Shown here piece by piece: positions 54,835 through 64,000 of a DNA stretch of 64,000 nt (positions are counted from its first letter, which is position 1; the number at the start of each line of letters is the position of its first letter). A model generated the notes under the pieces. It saw only the letters and a program-made list of their open reading frames with translations, was not told the origin of the DNA and did no database searches. The DNA comes from Serripes groenlandicus (lineage: Eukaryota; Mollusca; Bivalvia; Cardiida; Cardiidae). The stretch lies in assembly GCA_031761405.1 (NCBI GenBank), contig JASEVX010000001.1, forward strand, positions 26,560,854-26,624,853, read 5' to 3'. The translations under genes and the position numbers were made by a program.

Positions 54835-55225
54835 TCAAAATGACATTACATAAATATCATATGACACTACACAAAAATCATATGACACTACTAGTTTGGT
54901 TTCCTGTCTTACGCTCAAGTCTTTGTTACAACGCGGAAACCAAGCTATGAAAATGACGTCACGTCAGCGGATTGACGTCATAACGTTAGTCACGTTGGCG
55001 CCAAAAGCCGGTAAATTGCATGTAAAAATATGGTAAACGTTTTAGAAATACGCCCCATACATTGTAAATGACCCTATGTGATAAAAAGAATATCTCATTC
55101 GTGTTTATTTGTTATACCTTTTAATAAACTCGTTAACTAAGCTGAATATGACGCTCGCCAATGCTCGCGGCATATCATCTTAATAATCTCGTTTAATAAA
55201 AGTGATAATAAATAAACACTTATGA
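54835..55225 (+). repeat. Family-F dispersed element, copy 2
   Basis: It has the same order as 24125-24475: atcatatgacactacacaaa, gttacaacgcggaaaccaag, gcggattgacgtcataacg and aaaagtgataataaataaac. The two copies are close enough in sequence to align over their whole length. Confidence 0.65.
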
Positions 55226-56388
55226 AATATCCTCTATTTAAGAAATTCAGACAATTTCATAATTAGATAAGATCTAAAAGTTCAGTCTCGTCACAAAGTT
55301 GAACGCCGATCTTCACTGTTCGAAAAGTGTTTGACAGGGGAAAAAGCCGATCTTAGAAATAAAATGTCCCGCCCTTCCGCCACTAGCTGTTATGTTCTTT
55401 TTTAAATTCTCTTTTTCATTTTCATGTTGTTTTCATGTTTTTGTAAATAGTTCATTTATGCCATTGCCTATTTTGTTAATAGCTCAAATATGTCTTTGTA
55501 AATAGTTTTGTAATCGTATGTGATTGTAAAAATTGTATTTATATTGCAAGTGCATTTTTGTGGAAATATCAGAAATGGATAAGATTATTCAATTTGATGA
55601 TTAAATGTATTTATCAATTTCCAATTATTGTTATTAATGTTAAATACTTTTCACCCGCTTCACGTAACGCACGTCTTATTTAGACCAGGATTATGCACAA
55701 TTCGTGCAGTTTTATTTCCAATATTCATAAAATATGTGCATAAATTACTTATGCAAATTTCCGGGTTGAGTATTCATGATATTCGAAAGCGGACAAATAT
55801 ATCGGCTGGATATATCCTGTAGAGACCATAGGTGAAGAGATGGAAGTCATATGGTTGCGCATAGAGTGATATGCACTTTTGGTTAATTCGACATCTGGGT
55901 AAATGTCGGGGTTTAACGGAGACGACACTAAATTGACGTATACAATGATGCCATTGTTGGATGTTGGAAATGTAAGTTTTCTTTAATGTCTGGCTCCAAA
56001 ACTAGAAAAGTTTGATATGTGTCAGAATTTGTGCTCATGGATCTGATTGGTCAGAAGCAAATTCGTTCTCCACATTGACCAATCCGAAGCCTTATTTGGA
56101 GCATGCAGTTCACTTCTGAGCACCGAGAACGTTTTCGGAGTTTTATAGTTTTGGAAGTGAATATCAAATAGTGTGTAAGTTATAGAGCCTTGTTACGCTT
56201 AATTCAATGTTACACAACGCAATGAGAAGTATTACAGACACACGAAAAAACATGCCAGATGCACAATAAGACATAACATTATAACAGGTCGGTGACGGGT
56301 TTGGAAAAGATACAAGTTGACATTTTTGATCAGTATAAATCCAGATCAGTTTATGCATCTACTCTGTCTGATCAAGATCTACAATGTT
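55226..56388. other. Non-coding stretch
   Basis: No gene recognised. AT-rich, with short phrases such as gtaaatagtt repeated around 55444-55510. Confidence 0.4.
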
Positions 56389-57220
56389 TAATATATCTAT
56401 AGGTACTACCTATTTACGAAAAAACGCAAGATAATTATAAACAAGAATTAAAGAGCATACTTTGGCCATAAAAAAGGATTTATAAGTAATTGACTAGACA
56501 ATAATAATGTTAATGTCATGTTTCTTGCATTATCAAAACATATTTGGAATTCGTATTGCTGTCGTCTATCATTACGAACAGAAAATAATAAAGTAAAGAC
56601 TTTCAGAAAATCAAGGAATACATTTATAATGAACGAGCTTAAAACATGAGGGCCAAGATGATCCTTAATCGATCACCTGCAGTATGGTAAAGAAGCAAAT
56701 AGATCAGCCCCCTTCTGATGCCAATTGGCGACTACCTTTTTCAATCAGTCAATATGACTGGAACAAATTATGTAAGGGGTCATATTTCTGCTAAACCCTT
56801 TCCCTATTAGAGACGGTTTCTGAGGCCTTTGCAACAGACGATTTAGGAAAAGATTGTCGCCAAAAGAACAATTGCTCCGCATGAGAAAGTTATCCTTTTG
56901 CCACAATGTTTGATAAATAATTAAACTTTGATTGAGTGAGTCAATAGCTAATGTATAGGAATTTGGGGTATTTAATGTTGATACCACTTTCTTTGCGGAA
57001 AAGGACGTCGCTCCATTGACGTTACGCCAAGATGAAGTGTTACGGAAATGACGTCACGTCCTTCTTTGGCTATGATACAGTCAAAATTTAGGTTCGGGCG
57101 TAGAAGGCTAATGCTGTCGTTTTTTGGCGAACGGGAAAACATATTTCTTACAGAGTTCTATTTATGTTTAACTTTTCGTACAAATGTTAATTCCCACAGC
57201 ACTTTAATGATCTTAAATAT
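56389..57220 (-). repeat. Arm B of the long-range inverted repeat
   Basis: Reverse complement of 87-849, with a longer interior (832 against 763 bp). It includes the P2-type section at 56790-56930 (ctaaaccctttccctattag). The shared edges are taatatatctataggta and actttaatgatctta. Confidence 0.75.
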
Positions 57221-57400
57221 CGATTTAAAAAAAAATGATTAAAAAGAGGAGAATAATTTTCAATCCGTGCTTTTCGTTTCATTTTAAACATACCCCAAAA
57301 AAATCGATTTAAACAAAAATTGATTAAAAAGACGACAATAATTTTCATTCCGTGTTTTTCCTCTCATTTTATACATACCCAAAATGGCGGTCCCAAGGAT
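57221..57400 (+). repeat. 80-bp tandem duplication
   Basis: Two copies of atcgatttaaa(c)aaaaa, then tgattaaaaagacgacaata, attttcattccgtg and tttttcctctcattttatac. The second copy ends cccaaaatggcgg. Confidence 0.6.
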
Positions 57401-57689
57401 TTTGCCAGTTTCATTTCAGAAAGCTTCATGGGTTATTGAAAAATAAAATAAATAAAAATAATCTCACACCTGTTACCTATGAACGAAAAAACCCATTTAT
57501 GTTTTTTTTCCGTATATATTACTAACATACATCTAAGTTTGTTAGAAGATTTTGTAAACTTGTGATAAGACTGAGCAGGCGGATAAGATGATCTGAACCT
57601 TCAGTGTTCAGAAATGCCAACTTGTACCTTTTCTCAAACACTTGATCAAATTATCATTAAAACGGTTATTGAAATGTATCATCCCGGTT

Positions 57690-57782
57690 TTTTTTTTTTG
57701 CGCGCACACACGCACGCACACACGCACGCACACAATCACGCACGCACGCACGCACGCAGGTACGCACAAACGCACGCACGTA

Positions 57783-57872
<90 letters not shown>
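57690..57872 (+). repeat. Compound (acgc)n/(ca)n microsatellite
   Basis: Starts after a poly-T tract, runs as acgcacgc with interruptions and ends in a pure (ca)n of about 30 bp. It explains the open His/Thr/Arg/Ala frames on both strands here. Confidence 0.9.
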
Positions 57873-57879
57873 GCAAATA

Positions 57880-58290
57880 ACAACAGTACAGGGATCGTGG
57901 ATAATGATCAATTATGTCAATATTAGTGCTTCAACTTTTCACTATCATTGAGAGGTATTCCCTTATATGGTATGACATTCAGAGGTAATTAAACTCATTT
58001 GCATATTAGCACACAAATACCACAGAAAGTCTATGCAAATCTATGATTAACTGATAAAACAGCTGTGTGAATAACCCCTATTGCAAATAATAACAGTAAT
58101 GAATAATTTAAGTCGATGATTCAAGTTATGTCACTACAAGCTCTCACAATCATTGAGAGGTATTCCCTTATATGGTATGATATTCAGAGGTAATTAAACT
58201 CATTTGCATATAAGAACAAGTACCTCAGAAAGTATATGAAAAATATAACTTGACAAAACATCTGTTTGAATCACCCATATTCCTTGAATT
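57880..58290 (+). repeat. Duplicated block, copy 1 (two sub-units)
   Basis: Each sub-unit of about 195 bp has cacagtac-like text, actatcattgagaggtattc, ccttatatggtatgacatt and actcatttgcatattagcac. The same pair recurs at 60385-60835. Confidence 0.65.
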
Positions 58291-58314
58291 GATGACAAAC
58301 TTGACATTTGACGA

Positions 58315-58440
58315 TTGTTTGTTTGGCGTTTTAAACCGTTTTCAACAATTGATTAGTTATATTACTGCATTAAGTGACCAGTACTTCTTCTCCGGTCCAT
58401 TTATCCCGAGACCCACGATTCAGTCATAAAGCTAACATTT
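58315..58440 (-). mobile_element. Type-1 SINE tail, minus strand
   Basis: Reversed: gtttgtttggcgttttaaac, attactgcattaagtgacca and gtccatttatcccgagaccc, ending cagtcataaagctaac. Confidence 0.55.
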
Positions 58441-58534
58441 TTGATGGCAAATAAGAGAAACAAAAGGACCATGAGGCCCTGGATTGCTCACCTGAGAATG
58501 GGCTACATGTACTCATGTTATCTGGGTGATTCTA

Positions 58535-59215
58535 ACCGTCTAGGCAATATGACTGAAAACAGTGTGGTAAAAGGAGCCATTGCTCATCATGTTCTCAAAG
58601 GTCGTGTTCATTGCGTTATTGTGGGTTTTATGCCGGTTTCAACAGCATGTATGTCCAATCATCCCCACAATTCACACACTCATGCGTCCTGGGTGAATCA
58701 ACCAAACTATGGACTGAAAACATTGTGGTAAGAGGAGCCATTGCCCATCAGGCTTTCAAAGGTCGTTTTGATTGCGTTGTCGGTTTTTTTTAGGTCGTTT
58801 ACAACAGCATTTATGTTAAATAACCCTCACTGCTCACACACACGTGCTTCCTGGGTGAATCAGCCCATCTACGCGACAGGACTGAAAACAGTGTGGTTTA
58901 AGGAGCCATTGCTTACATTTCTTCAAGGGTCGTTTTGAGTGCATTGTATGGAGTTTCAGGCCGTTTTCAACAGCATTTATGTCCAACCACACCCACAGTT
59001 TACATACTCATGCGTCCTGGGCGAATCTAGCCAACTATGCAATATGACTGAAAACAGTGTGGTAAGAGGAGCCATTGCTCATTGTGATTTCAAAGGTCTT
59101 TTTGTTTGTATTGTTTGGTGTTTTACCATCATAACATCATATATGTCAAATCGCCCGCACTGTTAACATACTCATGCGTCCGAGGGGATTCAACCCAGCT
59201 ACTCAATATGTAGCA
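58535..59215 (+). repeat. About 165-bp tandem array mixing P2 core and SINE tail
   Basis: Four units starting at about 58549, 58713, 58879 and 59046. Each opens gactgaaaacagtgtggtaa, then gaggagccattgctcat and tcaaaggtcg, and continues ggccgttttcaacagcattt with cacacactcatgcgtcct. The first part resembles the P2 core and the second the reversed SINE tail, so the unit is a fusion of two mobile elements that later multiplied. Confidence 0.65.
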
Positions 59216-59397
59216 CTCTGGCCAGCTACATCAAATTGTTCACGAGGAAAACACAGGTAAATAAACGAGATCGTACAGTGATACATTTATTTATTTAAAT
59301 AGGTAAACTAGAGTCTCATGACTCTCTCTCTATCTCTAAGGCCTAACTATCATTCTCTGACTCTCCCCAGAGAGCCCATACGTCTCCTCCTTATCTC

Positions 59398-59670
59398 TGA
59401 CCCGGGCGGGTAGCTCAGTTGGTATCGTATATGACTTGTGATCTGTAGGTCACGGGTTCGATACCCGGTTGAGGCGAACATTCTTTCGGGCGATTTTTCC
59501 CATTGCCTCTCACCTCTGATTTATGTGAGAAAGTAGTCAGTGGCTTCGAAAGAATGTTGTGCAAGTACTGGTGTGGGAAAGCCAGGAAAACATGGGTAGG
59601 TGCACTGACCGCCGTGATATGACCAAAGCTGTTGAAAGCGGCGTTAAACTCCAAACAAACAAACAAATCC
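59398..59670 (+). mobile_element. Full-length type-2 tRNA-derived SINE
   Basis: The head is gggcgggtagctcagttggt and box B cacgggttcgatacccgg. The body is cattctttcgggcgattttt, gtagtcagtggcttcgaaag and tgtgggaaagccaggaaaac. The tail is ctgttgaaagcggcgttaaa then (caaa)n. It is the best-preserved SINE here and splits the array at 58535-60110. Confidence 0.78.
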
Positions 59671-59849
59671 TTATCTCTGCATGTCTCTCTATCTATGCAA
59701 ATCTCTCTCTCGCTTCCACAAAAACATATATTTATATACTACAGGGCTGGCGCCGTATACACGTGATATCCCGTATATAGTTATACCCTCATGGATCTTA
59801 TATCTCACATGTATACCTCTATACCTCTACCCTCATTGTGTTACAAATA

Positions 59850-60110
59850 GTACTGAACATACTGTGACAAAGGGAGCAATTGCCCGCCCTGCACTCAGAG
59901 GTCGTTTTGTTTGTATTGTTGGGGTTTCAGGCCGTTTTCAACATCATTCCAGTCATACCACCGGTATCAGTTCACACACTCGTGATCCCTGTGTGAAAAA
60001 AACCCAGCTATGCAATAGAACTGAACACAGTGTGGCAAAAGGAGCAATTGCCCGCCATGCTTATAAAATGTCGGTTTGTTTGCATTGTAGGGGGTTTTGA
60101 TCTTGGAAGT
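59850..60110 (+). repeat. Further units of the 165-bp array
   Basis: Two more units: actgaacatactgtgacaaa with gggagcaattgcccgccctg, and actgaacacagtgtggcaaa with aggagcaattgcccgccatg. A SINE and a block of (ctct)n sequence lie between these and the first four. Confidence 0.6.
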
Positions 60111-60384
60111 GAGTTGTTGCATGACTAAAATAGTGTGGAAAGTGGCATAAACTATCTGCATGTGGGAAAGGGTTAGTATGTGTTCACTGGTCTTCGCACT
60201 TCTGCAGGCCAAGTCCCTTTCGGCGGTACAGTGAACGATTTTCCCATAACTCCGTACCCACATGCATAAACTCCCGATAAATGAACTATCGAAAACATTT
60301 TAGTAAAAACAGCCACTCGTTTTCCTATCCTCATGAGGTACTCGATCTACGTCTACGTTCCGAGGTCTACTACTTCCCGACAAG

Positions 60385-60835
60385 TAACAGCGAGATCTGA
60401 TGCAAATAACCACAGTACAGGGAACGTAGATGATGACTTTCAGTCAATAATTAAAATTATGTCAATATTAGTGCTTCAACTTTTCACTATCATTGAGAGG
60501 TATTCCCCTATATGGTAATTATACTCATTTGCATATTAGAACACAAGTACCTCAGAAAGTCTATGAAAAATCTATAATTAACTGAAAAAACAGCTGTTTG
60601 AATCACCCCTATTGCAAATTACAAATATACATGGAACGTAGATCATTAATTTCAATCGATGTTTCAAATTATGCCAATACAAGTTCTTCAATTGTTCACT
60701 ATCATTGTGAGGTAGTCCCTTATATGGTATGACATTCAGAGATAATTAACCTCATTTGCATATAAGCACAAGTACCTCAGAAAGTCTATGGCAAATCTAA
60801 CTGACAAAACATGTGTGAATCATGTTCCTTTGAAT
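60385..60835 (+). repeat. Duplicated block, copy 2 (two sub-units)
   Basis: Matches 57880-58290: cacagtacagggaacgtaga, tttcactatcattgagaggt, atactcatttgcatattaga and cctcagaaagtctatg. The copies lie about 2.5 kb apart on either side of the 165-bp array. Confidence 0.65.
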
Positions 60836-60859
60836 TTATCGCAGACTTGACTTTTGACA

Positions 60860-61020
60860 TTTGTTTGTTTGGTGTTTTAAACCGTTTTCAACATTTGTTC
60901 AGTTATAGCACAGCCTTAAGTTACCAGTACTTATGTTACTTTGACAAATGTCGCAAAGAACATGTGCTCAGCTGGGGTTCAGACTCACAACCCCTGGACT
61001 GACAAACGGTGTCGCTACAG
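60860..61020 (-). mobile_element. Type-2 SINE, minus strand
   Basis: Reversed tail gtttgtttggtgttttaaac and a body with aaatgtcgcaaagaacatgt. The head is ggttcagactcacaaccc with ctggactgaca. Confidence 0.55.
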
Positions 61021-61175
61021 GCATGTTTCAAAGAAATAAACAACAAATATACCAACTTTCGTTTGACAATTAGGTTCACAGAGTATGTTTATTTCTTTCA
61101 AAATGTAACAATATAACACAAATTATGTACGTCCGTCCACATACAATACTCTACATATTTAACTAAATCAAACAG

Positions 61176-61511
61176 CTAAAATAACCATTGCACTTGGTGA
61201 AGTACTTGTTGATTCATTATAATGTCATATGTACATTTGAGGAGGATAGCTCCGAACCACATCGTTGTTTCAACATTTGGAAAGTCAATGTCAATCTGAA
61301 GGTACATTATGGGCATATACAGTTTGACAAGCATACCTTGTGAGGTATTCCCCAGAGATATGCCCAAAACTAAATTACAAACGAAAGCTGTCATTGACAG
61401 TGAGAAATGCCCAAACAGTGATACAAAATACTGCAGCATACGTATGCATGAAAAAACAATTAAGCACCATTGAATCAACTGAAAACGAGCTTCTACTAGT
61501 GAGCTCAACAT
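61176..61511 (-). CDS. Unrecognised hydrophobic ORF, possible exon
   Basis: 111 codons open on the minus strand. The product is strongly hydrophobic: LIQWCLIVFSCIRMLQYF, then FGHFSLSMTAFVCNLVLG and MWFGAILLKC, which could make two or three membrane segments. On the minus strand a possible acceptor ctcgttttcag comes 21 bases into the frame, and a possible donor cacaag|gtatgc lies in the middle. It could therefore be an internal or terminal exon of a gene outside the window. I cannot name a family, and it may be chance. Confidence 0.25.
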   Translation of the reverse strand: MLSSLVEARFQLIQWCLIVFSCIRMLQYFVSLFGHFSLSMTAFVCNLVLGISLGNTSQGMLVKLYMPIMYLQIDIDFPNVETTMWFGAILLKCTYDIIMNQQVLHQVQWLF

Positions 61512-61519
61512 AAAACACC

Positions 61520-61857
61520 ACTCTGAGATTATTAATTTGTGTTTAACAGATTACCCTTCAATTTGGCCTAGTTTCTATGTTTTTCACCCAACATAACCAA
61601 TATTATGAAAACATCTCAACATAACAACTTAAAAATGTGGCTTCAAGAGTGTGAACAAGAATTTCCTTCAATTTGGCATACATGTGATATCGTCTCGGCC
61701 TGAATTGTCAAAAATCATATCTCTGACACAAGGGGACGTAAGTTTGTCCCAGAAAGTCAAAAAAAAGAGGAAAAAATAAAATTTAGACCCATAATTTTAC
61801 TAATCTTGGTAGGCAGTGGGTCTGTACTGGTCGCAACACACTGCATTCATAACACAA
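61520..61857. repeat. Decayed family-D repeat and flank
   Basis: It has acccttcaatttggcctagt, aacttaaaaatgtggcttca and agagtgtgaacaagaatttc, as in 33200-33800. The last 130 bases are unique. Confidence 0.4.
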
Positions 61858-62280
61858 GTTAGTGCGAAGATCGTAGCTCAACCAAAAATGTAGTAGGCTG
61901 ACCTGGGTCGTAGATCGTAGCTCAACCACTTGAAAAACATTGCGAATTGGCTGATCTTGGTCGTAAATCGTAGCTCAACCACTAAGAAACAATGCTAATT
62001 GGTTGATCTGGGTCGTAGATCGTAGATCAACCACTAAAAAAAAAATTGCAAATTGGCTATCTGGGTCGTAGATCGTAGCTCAACCACTTGAAAAACATTG
62101 CGAATTGGCTGATCTGGGTCATAGATCGTAGCGCAACCACTGAAAAAGCATTGCGAATTGGCTGATCTGGGTCGTAGATCGTAGATCAACCACTGAAAAA
62201 AACATTGCAAATTGGCTATCTGGGTCGTAGATCGTAGCTCAACCACTGAATAAACATTGTGAATTGGCTGACCTGGGTCA
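61858..62280 (+). repeat. 52-54-bp satellite, left arm
   Basis: About eight units of gatcgtagctcaaccactga, aaaacattgcgaattgg and ctgatctgggtcgta. It is the reverse complement of the array at 63055-64000. Confidence 0.85.
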
Positions 62281-63055
62281 CAGACGTTAGCACCCGCGTT
62301 CACAGCGAAGTGCTCGTCTTGTGTCAGGGCAACACTCCGCTGCTGGCCGGGGAAAATGTGCACCGGGCCCGAATTTGCTACGGGGCAGTCCCGACGTTAG
62401 AACCAGCGTCAACAGCGACTACAGGCCCCAGTCACGGGAGTGAAACAAATATTTATCTTTTCTCCGGAGTTTAAAACGGGTGTCTGCCCGAGTCTGCTGC
62501 GTGAATTACAGGGAGCACTAGTGGCATACAGACATATGAGGCCCCGGCTCACATTTCCCCTACCAGCAGCCGAATGCTCGCTCGAAACAAGGCCAGCACT
62601 TCGCCGTCAGCGCTGGTAGACGGCGGGATTTGCCTCATAGCAAATGCGGCCACGGCTCACATTTCCCCTACTAGCAGCGGAGTGCTCGCTCAAAACAAGT
62701 TCAGCACTTCGCCTCAAGCGCGGGTAGCCGGCGGGACCTGCGTTATAGCATGCGCAGCCTCTACCAGCAATCGAGTGCTCGCTCGAAACAAGGCCTGCAC
62801 TTCGCCGTAAGTGCGGGCATACGGCGGGACCTGCCTTATAGCAAATTCGGGCCCGGCACACTTTCCCCCAACAGAATGCTCGCTGGAAACAAGGCCAGCA
62901 TCTCGCCGTAATCGCGGGTGGACGGCGGGACCTCTCTTATAGTATATGCGGCCCCGGCCAGCAGCGGAGTGCTAGCTCGAAACTGGACCTGCACTTCGCC
63001 GTAATCGCGGATAGACGGCGGGACTAGCCTCATAGCATATGCGGCCACAGCTCAC
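62280..63055. repeat. GC-rich repeat at the centre of the satellite palindrome
   Basis: The left part (62280-62400) carries gcgaagtgctcgtcttgtgt and actccgctgctggccgggga, with cgggcccgaatttgctac. The right part (62560-63055) carries the reverse complement in five units of about 92-107 bp: gaatgctcgctcgaaacaag, gccagcacttcgccgt, gcgggtagacggcggga and cagcagcggagtg. The turning point is about 62470-62560. GC is much higher than in the flanks. Confidence 0.75.
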
Positions 63056-64000
63056 AGACCCAGATCAACCAATTGCAATGTTTTTTTCAGTGGTTGAGCT
63101 ACGATCTACGACCAAGATCAACCAATTCGCAATGTTTTTCAAGTGGTTGAGCTACGATCTACGACCCAAATCAACCAATTCGCAATATTTTTTTAGTGGT
63201 TGAGATAAGATCTACGACCCAGGTCAGCCAATTCGCAATGTTTTTGAAGTGTTTGAACTACGATCTACGACCCAGATCAGCCAATTTGCAAAGTTGTTCA
63301 AGTGGTTGAGAGCTACGATCTACGACCCAGATCAACCAATTCGCAATGGGTTTTAGTGGTTGAGCTACGATCTACGACCCAGGTCAGCCAAGTGGAAATG
63401 TGTTTTCAGTGGTTGAGCTACGATATACGAACCAGGTTAGCCAATTCGCAATGTTTTTTCAGTGGTTGAGCTACGATCTACGACCCAGATAAGCCAATTC
63501 GCAATGTTTTGTAAGTGGTTGAGCTACGACCCAGGTCAGCCAATTCGCAATAGTTTTTCAGTGGTTGAGCTATGATGTACGACCCAGATCAACACATTCG
63601 CAATGTTTTTTAAGTGGCTGAGCTATGATCTACGACCCAGATCAACCAATTCGCAATGTTTTTTTAGTGGTTGAGCTATGATCTACGACCCAGATCAACC
63701 AATTCGCAACGTTTTTTTTAGTGGTTAAGTTACGATCTACGACCCAAATCAACCAATTCGTAATGTGTTTTCAGTGGTTGAGCTTCGATCTACGACCCAG
63801 GTCAGCAAATTCGCAATGTTTTTTCAAGTGGTTGAGCTACGATCTTCGACCCAGATCAATCAATTCGCAATGTTTTTTGAGTGGTTAAGCTACGATCTAC
63901 GACCCAGATCAACCAATTCGCAATGGTTTTTGAGTGGTTAAGTTACGATCTACGACTAAAATCAACCAATTCGTAATGTTTTTTAGTGGTTGAGCTACGA
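63055..64000 (-). repeat. 52-54-bp satellite, right arm, runs off the window
   Basis: About 17 units of gacccagatcaaccaattcg, caatgttttttcagtgg and ttgagctacgatctac. The opposite orientation to 61858-62280 makes the two arrays arms of one large inverted repeat. The right arm is longer and continues past the end of the window. Confidence 0.88.

Noticed and set aside
57608..57926. Long open frames on both strands rich in His/Thr/Ala/Arg or Cys/Val
   Set aside because: They are translations of the (acgc)n and (ca)n microsatellite and have no flanking coding context.
59402..59475. A functional tRNA gene (also 39840-39905, 44695-44757 and 13440-13505)
   Set aside because: Box A and box B are present, but each is joined to the shared SINE body and tail. 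Acceptor-stem pairing is imperfect, so they are SINE heads.
62034..63048. ORFs in the GC-rich palindrome core
   Set aside because: They are short, overlap on both strands and change frame between repeat units, as expected of GC-rich tandem DNA.

Overview
The window is animal genomic DNA. Two genes are split by spliceosomal introns with GT/AG borders and matching phases, there are no operons or ribosome binding sites, and most of the sequence is repeats. A lophotrochozoan, most likely a bivalve mollusc, fits best. The reasons are the tRNA-derived SINEs with a shared body and tail, the many palindromic MITE-like elements, a B-box protein without a RING, and a somatomedin-B-like ectodomain of the kind seen on mollusc adhesion-type receptors. 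The species cannot be fixed from the sequence alone.

Three protein-coding loci can be supported. (1) A single-exon double-B-box/coiled-coil protein lies on the minus strand at 3811-4752. (2) A complete six-exon cytosolic sulfotransferase of 305 residues lies on the plus strand at 19195-27417. Its PAPS-binding P-loop is split across intron 1, and the 3'-phosphate motif and the C-terminal RKGxxGDWKN/KTVE block are intact. (3) A four-exon gene lies on the plus strand at 35363-54605, modelled at 769 residues. It encodes a signal peptide, a Ser/Thr-rich stalk, a somatomedin-B-like knot across an intron, a Cys-containing ectodomain and one hydrophobic segment just before the stop. It looks like a receptor ectodomain without its seven-helix part. 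Weaker coding traces are RT and C-terminal pieces of LINE retrotransposons (11.1, 31.1-32.6, 35.5-37.6 and 38.2-38.9 kb), a DEDDh-exonuclease-like fragment (30.6-30.8 kb), a stray copy of half of sulfotransferase exon 5 (31.7 kb), and an unrecognised membrane-like ORF at 61.2-61.5 kb.

Layout: 0-3.5 kb is MITEs, one arm of a 56-kb-spaced inverted repeat and a SINE. 3.8-4.75 kb is the B-box gene. 5-15.6 kb is a dense field of MITEs and SINEs, including a three-deep nested insertion and a perfect 357-bp tandem duplication. 15.6-17.0 kb is a 51-bp array. 18.1-19.2 kb is an 82-bp array whose unit is a copy of the sulfotransferase acceptor/start-codon boundary. 19.2-27.4 kb is the sulfotransferase gene, with a 42/51-bp minisatellite in its last intron. 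28-35 kb holds repeats and LINE debris. 35.4-54.6 kb is the somatomedin-B-like gene; its third intron (9.4 kb) is more than half tandem DNA, a 5-kb 35-bp satellite with higher-order structure and an 0.8-kb 70-bp satellite. 56.4-61 kb is the second inverted-repeat arm, microsatellites, duplicated blocks and SINEs. 61.86-64 kb is a large inverted satellite palindrome that runs off the window.

The genes do not form a pathway. What stands out is the scale and variety of local tandem amplification, including one array seeded from a gene's own first coding exon. Element boundaries are read by eye and are approximate to roughly 10-20 bases unless exact splice or ORF positions are stated.
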